From Apostichopus japonicus (Eukaryota > Echinodermata > Holothuroidea > Aspidochirotida > Stichopodidae), in the NCBI RefSeq assembly GCF_037975245.1, contig NC_092562.1, forward strand, positions 21,533,054 to 21,597,053: DNA of 64,000 bases, in the 5' to 3' direction. Positions 1-9,100 of the stretch are shown here, in pieces. A model generated the notes under the pieces. The model made no database searches. It had not been told where the DNA came from and saw nothing but the letters and a program-made list of their open reading frames with translations. How positions within the stretch are numbered: the first letter of the stretch is position 1; every line of letters starts with the position of its first letter. The position numbers and the translations under genes were made by a program.

Positions 1-1911
1 TCACTCTGATACCTAGGAAATTGATACGATGCTATTTCCTACGAATAGGCGGCCTTCTCAGTACTTAACGGTTTGCATGTTTATCTAAAAAATATTGTAC
101 ACATTTGCACATCAAAAATAGTGACCAACTTAACATTAGTAGCAAACTCAAAATTTAGCCACATATCATTGCAAATTTTAAGATCAGGATTTTTTTGGTG
201 AAAGTTGTAAGAAGCAAAAACTAGTTGTAGACGTCTGCTCAGGAATTTCAATAGTTTATAAATTGATTTCAATCCATAACATTGTAAATTTGCTCATTTC
301 TCAACATCGCAACTGTCCCCCTATTGCCATGCAAGAGAAATGTATACGAGTGTCAGTTTTTATACTTTGTAGTTTCGATTTGAGGAGTTCACAAGCTTAA
401 TGTTTGTCATCAAACTAGGTCAAAATTTGAGGAAAGAAAGGAAAGGGTGTTCATTCTCAAAGGATCTTATTGACTTTAAAAAAAAGAGGGGAAAAAAACA
501 GAGATTACTGGGGAATATGGGAGAACCTTAGTGATACAATGTATCTGGATAAGTTTTGTTGGTCTGGAGAAAATAATCGACAGTACGGTTGCCGCCCATA
601 AGGCCATACATGTAACTATTATTCCTTTGGGTGCAGTCACTTACTATACTGACTAAGCTTACCACAATGGACAAATTTTGCATTCTGGAGGTCTAGCATT
701 TAAAAGCCTCGTTAAAATCATCCGGATCAGGTTTATATAATGGAATGCAAAATGCAGCTGAAAAATTAATACCGTATTCCATGTAACTAAATTCCCTTTC
801 GTTCTTCTAAACCCTATTAATCCAAGATTGTGGCGGTGCTAATGGTGACCGAGGGGGAGGGGAGGGTGGAGGGGTGGTAGGGTGTTGGAATGGTGAAGGC
901 AGGAGCAGAATGGGTAGACTGCAAAGGAGAGTGCCATTCTGTTACATAGTTTCAGGGTGGTACATCAGTTTTTTTGACCAGACAATATTTTGTAACATTT
1001 AATGTTCTCTATACATTTGCAAATTTTGATGACGATATACTGTTCCTTTTGTTTAAAAAATCCTCCTTTGCGTATCAGAGAGGTCGCAGATAAACAGTAG
1101 TCGAGTTTGATCAAGTTGACATCCTGTGGTTTTGGGAAATGATGGGGTTTTCCCTATTAAAGTTACTGAGAAGGGCAATAGGTAGAAGGTGGGTTTTTAA
1201 GTTCAGGTTAATAGTCTACTGTTCCTGGAAGCTGATAATGCTTTAATAGGAACTCTGGAATTTTAAGGAATAATGCCGCTCACCTTCCTGTGTATATAAT
1301 AGGTTTATAGCGTAGAAGAGCTTTTTGTCCATCGCATGTGTTCCTACTTTTTGGAGGTTTTTTTTATGACTGAAAAGGTTCGGACAATCTTTTGATTTGT
1401 AGAAAGTATCGTATGATAACGGTTTCCCAGATGTCCAAGTTATGGATTTCAACTGGATTATCTTTACAGAAAAGACCGTGGGTAGGGTAGATTTTGAAAA
1501 TACATTTTAGTCTTGCTAAAAATCTAGTAAATATTACTATTTTTAAAGACACAGATCAAATGTATTGACCCCAAAATATGCCAGAAAATTTAGCATGAAA
1601 GTTAAATGGTTAAACTTCAGTGAACACTCATGCTAGTCCCACCCTCTTTACACGGAGACATTCAATTGGACACAACAGTAAGAAGGTCAGAGCTCATCTC
1701 TCTAGGAAAGCCATTTTAACTGTTCTCACTTTCAGTGATATTAGCATGCCAAGTTACCTAGCAACAGTCTGTTAATAGTATATCCCACCAAAAATCACAC
1801 CAGGAATGAAGAAAATAGGTATAGGCCTCAAAGGTTTGCTAATGACCTAAAATGTGACATTTAAATTCTTCCTTCAACCCTCCTCCTGTCCCGATATTTC
1901 CTCATAGAAAC

Positions 1912-2003
1912 ATCTGGGACAGCTCTTTGAATATCATTTTGACATAGATAAGAAACAACAAGGGCCCTAGAACAGACCCTTGTGGAACACCTGTGGAGGA
2001 GAG
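1912..2003 (-). mobile_element. LINE reverse-transcriptase fragment
   Basis: On the minus strand this short stretch reads GVPQGSVLGPLLFLIYV, the palm motif found before the catalytic YADD box of non-LTR retrotransposon reverse transcriptases. The open frame ends soon after, and no YADD box follows, so this is a short degraded scrap. The motif itself spans about 1940-1991. It is not the same copy as the larger LINE remnant at 39.2-40.2 kb, which has a variant of this motif (GVPQGSVAGPSIF). Confidence 0.75.
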
Positions 2004-2035
2004 TTTATAAATTAGTGTATTGACACTGTGTTCTC

Positions 2036-2230
2036 TAATACTAATAATAATATTAAATGAGACTTATATAGCGCCAAATCAGTAGACAAAAGTTACTGCT
2101 CAAGGCCCTTTACAAAAAAAGCAGATTAATTTACAAAAGAACAAGTGAAAAGATGGGTCTTAAGTAGACTTTTGAATGTAGAAAGTTTAGAGCATGTTCG
2201 AATGTGATCTGGTAACTTGTTCCAGAAAAC
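2036..2230 (+). repeat. Dispersed TATATAGCGCC repeat, copy 1
   Basis: An ATAATAATAT lead-in is followed by TTATATAGCGCC and then a CCCTTTACA block, with a weaker match further on (AAAAGATGGGTCTTAAGTAGA). The same order of blocks occurs at 36575-36850. Repeats with a 'tatatagcgcc ... cgctttaca' core are common in marine invertebrate genomes. The class (SINE, LINE 3' end or MITE) cannot be settled from two copies. Confidence 0.6.
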
Positions 2231-3019
2231 AAAACAAGAGTAATACAAGTAACTCTTTATAATATCATATGCCTTACCATGAAAACCATAATAAGAAAGT
2301 TTCATGAAGAGAATGGAATGATCAACGTTGTATCAAATGTTCTTTTTGAGATCAAGGTATATAATCCAAGTAAAGATAGTGTCCATTTTCCTTCCCCTCA
2401 CTCTCACAAATTTGTCATTGACCAATCCTGTACTTCCGTACAATTTGGTACGTTTCATTTTATTCAGCGGTGATGCTCTTGTTCTCCAGTCAAGGGAGTT
2501 TGCACCTAGCTGAAACTAATATATAACTGCCACCTTCCTATTCAGCCATGATGGTCTGTATCATCCTCGGAACAGCGAGGCACCTGTCTCGGTATACAGA
2601 TTCTGCTTTCGTATGAGGAAACTGAAAGAAAATGAAAATTAATACCAACAGCGTTTGCAAATCAGGTTTCATTTTGACCAGGATAAATTACAAAGCTCAC
2701 GTTTCTACAGAGATACACGGTTGCATGTTTGTATTTCCTGGTGCGCTCAGGTATAATGATTTGGAACATGCATCCTCATGTAATTTATCTTCCTCGTTGC
2801 GTGCGTCTAGTACCCCCGAGACGAGTCCGCGGATCCTGTTTCAATTTGCCAACACACCACTAGATGTGAATAATTTATAAATCCACAAATGTCCCCCAGC
2901 CGTGTTTTTATGCGACAACTTTCCACCCATAATATGCAGTGTTTATGAAATCATGAATTATGAATTTGTCTATGAAATCAGTAAATGACCTGGTCTTCTT
3001 ACCTCCTTCTCCTCCATAG

Positions 3020-3174
3020 GTGTGCCACCTCCGTCCCTGCCATCTATCGATACATTGCCAGTACACCACCAGACCAGCGCTGGCTCTTCATCATCTCACA
3101 TACAGACATCTGGTACCTCAGAGTATACCGGCTCCGGCGGTGATAGTGGTGAAATCTACGATCCTATCGATGGG
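3020..3174 (+). CDS. FYB: FYB-like exon A: Pro/Ser-rich segment with EIYDPIDG
   Basis: The acceptor is TCCTCCATAG and the donor is GGG|GTAAGA. The exon needs one base from the upstream exon and ends in phase 0. It encodes VPPPSLPSIDTLP followed by a Gly/Ser-rich run and GEIYDPIDG, a candidate phosphotyrosine motif resembling the YDDV-type motifs of FYB1. The upstream exon was not found, so this is the first exon that can be placed. Confidence 0.75.
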
Positions 3175-6100
3175 GTAAGAAACTGGAAGAGATTGATAAA
3201 CTACTGATGATAACAAACAGTATTGCAACCAGGACTTGCTGTGGAAATGGTTCAGTGAAGTTGCCATACAGTTAATTGGGTGGGGGGGCTGAATCTTTGG
3301 TATATTACCTCTCTAATTGAGCTGTGAGATTTGGATTTTAGTGGTGATAGTGGTGAAATCTATGATCCTATTGATGGGGTAAGTAACTGGAAGAGAACAG
3401 CACCTAAAGAGATTTATATTTACTTTGTTCTTTGCTTACCTGTCTCCCCACAACCTTAGCACTCTCTTTCTACCGTGCTGCCCAGAATGAACTGGTAACC
3501 TTTAAACCACTTTACGCCCTCTATGACGGGCCCTTCGGTCAATGCCCTTCCTTCTCATTCTACCATCCAAAGTGCCAGCATCCTACGTTTTTTTGTATCC
3601 AAATCAGTAAGTCTTTTGATAACTAGTGACGATAGCATACCATATTGCAACATGAATTACCGTGGAAATAGTTCAGTTAAGCTGCCACACAGTAGTTGGG
3701 TGGGGCTAAGTCTTGGTATATATCCTTATTAATTGAGGTGTGAGGTTCGGATTTAAGTGAGTCTACCGATAGTCTGAATTTGTCACTTTCCATTCGAGTA
3801 TCCAAAAGTTCTCTTTTGCCACAGGAGTGGAGAAACCCTCTCTCCCCTCCCTCTCCCACAAGGATAGCAGGAACCCCTATCCCCTGGTTGGTCTCACTAT
3901 AAAACCTCATCCAGGTATTCCCCAAAAGAGAAGACTTGGAAACTACTGTGAAAGATAACTTTCCAAGGCCTTAAGTCTTTCCCCTTTAATCCCTCACCCT
4001 CACTCCCACCCCTCTCCCCCTCCTCACCCCTGCTCACCCCTCCTGTTCATTTTCAAAACCACCTTCAAGGCCTAGTGCTGATGAAGAAGAGGGAGATAAA
4101 ATGTTTTGTTTTAATTTTCAGGATTGTGATGAACTGTATGAACCCTTAGATATAGACCAAGCAGGAAATGCTGTTGGGTAAGTAATATGCTCCTGGTATT
4201 CAAAGGTGTTTGCTTGGTGACCCCAACCTCTATCATCTTGGAGAGCCTCCTGTTACGGATGTTGTGGCCCAAAGAAAGGCGGGGAGAAGCATTCCTCCCA
4301 CCCTCCCCCCTCCTCTGAGAAGCGTTTATGTGATTAACAGTTGCTTAAGTTTCAAGATAATGTCATATTTTGCAACTTTTGAAGTAATTTATACTTATAT
4401 GTTCAGACTAGCCTATTTTTTTTTTTAGTATATTTGTCAGATTTTTATTTATTTTTTTGTCTTTCGCTGAAGGTATCATATTTATTTCAACAGTATCTTA
4501 AATGTTAGTTTCTTTTATGTCTTTTTGGTTTTTTTTTTTTAAAACTGATACTTTTTCTTAATAGCTTGTCAAGTGGTGACTGTTCTGAAGTAACGTGTTT
4601 GGATCTGTGTATTTAATATTTGACAGGTCGGATGCTGCCACCTTGGAGAAGGAAAGAGAGGCGGAGAGGAAGAGACAAGAGAAACTAAAGAAAGATCAGG
4701 AGAGACTACAAAAGAAGGAAGAAGAAAGGAGAAAGAAGGAGGAGAAGGAGGAGAAGAAGAAGAAAGAGAAAGCAGATAAAGAACTGAAAAAGAAATTCAA
4801 GGTGAGACACAACTTCATAAAACACAGCCTCTAATTTAGTTAATGATTTACAGGTCATTTATTATTCCAAGTGGGTGATAATTACCTCCCTCTTTAAAAA
4901 AAGAGTTGAGAACTGCAGTTTGCATCCACTTTAATCACAGAATATCGGGATGCGAGTTTCATCGTTATAATACTCCTAATTTGAAACCTGATCTGTTGGT
5001 ATAAATGGTTTTACCGTTAAAATAGGTCTCCTGATTTGAAACTTGATCTGGTAGTAGAAATATATATATATATATATATATACTTGAAATTGTAGTGGTG
5101 CTAACTAAGAGCAGCAAACGACAGAAGCAAGATGGACGTCTTCAATTATGGCTTAAGTATTTACTCAGCAAACGAAGATCGTTAGCTGTAACCATTAGCG
5201 CTGTTGGTAGAGGGAAAGAATTGCTATCTGGCGAGCATTGTTTCAGATTCCATACGAGCCTAGTCATTACTTTGCTGCCTTGATGTGACAAAGATGTTTG
5301 AATGTGTGATAAACTTTGGGTCTTGCCCAAGAACAGATTTGTCTTAATCCTGCTCATATTTGCATTTAAGAATCAGGTGGGAGTTGTTGTTGTCATCAAC
5401 TGGTGGGGTTATCAATTTGAAGCTTTTGAAGCTTGTTGCACACTTCTTTTGGCCGGCAAGAATTGTTTGCATATTAGTTTGATGTAGTCATTCCAAGGAG
5501 TAGTTTATACATGACTAAATCTGATTGGGAGAGGGGCGTAAAATATATAAACATTGCGAAACTGCCTCATCACCAATCGTCTGTCCTTATTACAGGTCAA
5601 AGGTGACTGGACAGTACTGGGAACAGGAACTTCCTTGCAAGACATCGGCGACGAAAACGATAAATTCTCTGTCATATGTATCCAGGGAGAAAGTTTGGAT
5701 ATCATACGTAAAGATGGACCTAACCCACCGGGAAAATGGCTTGTTAAGAATAAACTCGGCGATCGTAAGTACTTCTTATCAGAGAGCTGCAGGTTTGTGT
5801 TGGAAGTTCCCCGACCCCCTGCCACCTATAAAGTAGACTACCTGTAACTCTTCTGTTGAGAAAAATTTGAATTGACTTACTTCGATTTACTCCGCTAACA
5901 TCTGGTGGCAGCTGTCATCAATATTTGTTAACAGAAACAATGTTGATATCTCATCCCAATTGTAATAAAAATGATAATGTTATAGATTAGATTAATGGAT
6001 CGATCAATTATTATATATTATTATTATCGTGTTTCTAATTGCCTTCTTTCTGCTCTATTTTGCCCCTCTCTCAGCTGGATATATCGATTCTCATCTAGTG

Positions 6101-9100
6101 CACCCTACTGATGATGGTGATTTTGGCGATGTTTATGATGCTGTTGGTCTATCAGGTAAGGCCCACAGTTCTTTTTTTCTGAAAATTTCTTTCCGTCTGG
6201 GAGTCGCCCCCTCTTGGTGGAATCGTCAAACATGCCAGTTGTGGTATGAAGCATAATATAATTGTATAATAAAGCTAGGAGAAGGTATTTACTTCGCTTC
6301 TCGCTTGATACCTGTCTCCTCACAACCTTAGCACCATGTTCTACCTTGCCTAGAATGAACTGGTAACCTTTAAACACTGTGCTCCCTTTATGACTGGCCC
6401 CTCCTGTCAATGCCCTTCCTTCTCATTCTACCATCCAAAGTGCAAAGAAGGTGCCTTTTTTTTCCGTCTGGTTTTACCTGATCGTTATTCGTACGGAATT
6501 GTAACCAAGGATACTAGCTAGGAGAAGATATTTAGATCCTGCCTGGCAGATACCTTCTCAGAGGTGGAAAATTACTCTACAGTCAACCAATATGTTTAAC
6601 CTGTGGGGGAGTTCAGGTTCTGTTCTTCACTCGTAGAATTATGGCTAGAGCCTTCTGTATGTTTGACTCAGGTTCACGCTTATGTGCACGTGTACAAGAA
6701 GTTAGATTGTGATTTCGTTTCAGTTTTTTAATCAGTTCATTCAGGAAACTTGTCCTTGCAAAAAGGCAACGTAAGTTATTTTACCAACTTGGCAGATAGG
6801 GCAAACAAGAAAATTAGCTTTTTAGATTCCTTCAGTATTAATTCACATTTCCTTCCTTACTTTCACAGAAGTTTTGCCTTTGCAGAACGATAAAATAAGG
6901 TGTATAAACACACTATCTTTTGAATGTTTGGATACCTTCTGACTCTTAATTAAGAGTGCTCTTTTGTTCAACTCGCTATTGTGTTCAAATCGGCTTAGTA
7001 GAAACTTGACTGTGGCTGTGAATGTAACTTTATAGCGTGGAGGGTAGTTTGGAGACTGTGCACCCAAGTGTGACTCATTATCTGCTTGTGGCTGTGCCTC
7101 ATTATAGTCGCAAAAAAATGCACCGGTCCGGACTTGGCGGTTAGATTTGTGAGGCTTCCCTTAGTGGAGAATATATTCCTCTTTGTAATTCAGACGCAAT
7201 TCTTTCAGATACAGAATTCCTATCGTACAGTAGCATCGTAATGACGGATCAGATTAAGCTTCCTTTAGTGTCTCGGTCATTAACATCATGCACATAACAA
7301 GATATGTAAAGAAAACTTATCCACTAAGGAAGACGATATTTAGCTTTACCTTTTGGAATTGTCAAGTATCTGTTTATCTAGCTGTTAAGATGTAACTTTA
7401 GGACTAGGAGAGCTGTAACTGTATGACCTTACGGTAACAGGAAATGAAACGTATCTTACATGTTATTGTTTAAGCTATTGTCTGATAATCTGATTGTGGG
7501 ATCCCTTTATCCTAACACGAGTGCTTGCCAATCATCGTAATCACTTCCTGCTTGTCTACTTCATACACACAGTTAAATATAGTGTGATTATGTGTAACCC
7601 TTACTGTTGAATATATTGAGGGTTTAAAGGTTACCTACTGAATGAGATGTGGGTATACATTTTGGTGTGGGTAGAGTGGGGGGGGTGGGGCTGTGCGGTG
7701 GTTTATAAAGAACAAAGACAGACTAAAAATAAAATAGACCGAGGGAAAATGTTTTCATGAGAGGTGTGAGGGCATCAAATGTGCTACCATCTTACAGCTC
7801 AACCACATTTTGTGTTTTTGCAAAGTCAAAACAGAGTATTTTTTCATCTACTTTCTTCCGTCAAAGTTGAATATCGAAAAGGTTGGGATAAAAAAATGTA
7901 CCAATGCTAGGGGCAGACACAATTGTTTTAAAAGAAGTCCATTTCTGATCAGTTGTGGCGTGTTTTGTAGACACAACTGAAGGTTTTGAAATTCAGCTCT
8001 GATGAGATGTCCTGTTGCTAGGGAGACAGAAGTCTCATTGTAGATCTGTTAGGCCAGCATAGCTGATAAATCAGAGATTCAGTTCTCATGAATATCAATA
8101 TTGGGTTGCCAAGGATACACAAATAATGGATAAGTGATTCTGGCATTGACTTACTGTAGGTCTGCTTGTCAGACATTACTGACAAACAACACTTTCAGTT
8201 TTTACCAGTAGTAGAGATTCAATGCTAACGCAAGTAAATGGATAAGAAATTCTGCTCTGGTGAATTGTTGGGTGGGGGGAGGGGAGGGGCTCTGGTGAAT
8301 TGTAGGTTGGGGAGCAGGTGGGGGAGGGGGGTTTGCTAGACATTATACATTTATAAAATCAGCACTGGTTTCTAAGTATACTCCATATTTTATTGTACAA
8401 ACCATGAAATTGTTTTCCATCTTTCTCACATTTAATACTTGTTTGAATGGGTTGCAAGCAGGAACTATATATATTTTTGTACATGGATTATGCTTAACAG
8501 AGCTTTATCATTCTTAGGCAGGATTAACAAACACTGTGTGTTGACACTAGCCCATTCCCCACGATGCCCAAATAATGAACGTACCCCGAAGTGAAAGATA
8601 AACAAAACGCTCAACCATCTGGGACTCTCTTCCTGTTTCTGTAACCTTGACATCATATCAATCCCGTAGTCAGTTATTTTTAACCACTCTACTGTTAGCT
8701 TTTGAAGCCTTATTGCTAGCGGTAGGCTGTAAAGGTGCAATTTCTGCAAGAACCACGTTTTTAGTGGACTCACTTAAAAGTTAGAAATAACATGAACATT
8801 TCTTTTCCCATGTTGTGATAAACATTTTGTGATTATACGGTGCAATATTTTTGGGTGTGATTATGCATTATGACGTTTGAATAGTAAGTTTCACACAAAC
8901 AGGAACATGTCATCATTTTGGCATATGATGGTACATCCTATTGGTAGACTCCCCAGGGCCTCCCCGGGACCTCCCCAGGGCCTCCCCCAGGGCCTCCCCA
9001 GGCCCTCCGGGGGTCGTTTATGTATAGATAGCTTGTTGTAGTTCTTTGGAATACATCACAGATGTTGAAGACTTGAGGCAAGTCTGATATATCTCTGCAC

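Larger units (their letters stand above)
1..3019. other. Region 5' of the first recognised FYB-like exon
   Basis: No coding exon could be supported here. The stretch probably lies in an intron of the FYB-like gene, because the first recognised exon at 3020 starts mid-codon behind a splice acceptor. It holds a G-rich purine tract near 850-890, a LINE reverse-transcriptase scrap (1912-2003) and a dispersed repeat (2036-2230), both listed separately. The short open frames in it show no recognisable domain and are not flanked by convincing paired splice sites. Confidence 0.5.
3139..3760 (+). repeat. Two-copy tandem duplication covering the end of FYB-like exon A and its intron
   Basis: Unit 1 (about 3139-3342) contains the end of exon A, its donor and about 170 bp of intron. 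Unit 2 (about 3343-3760) repeats the same order with 204-bp offset: GGTGATAGTGGTGAAATCTA, a GTAAGTAACTGGAAGAG donor, then the intronic GTGGAAATaGTTCAGT, GTtGGGTGGGG and GTGAGaTTtGGATTT blocks. Unit 2 is interrupted at about 3395-3617 by a dispersed repeat found elsewhere in the window, so the duplication came before that insertion. Confidence 0.85.

Noticed and set aside
4595-4626. Start of a separate gene at the ATG before the charged helix
   Set aside because: The bases before 4627 are intron ending in a normal acceptor, and the phase joins exon B exactly.
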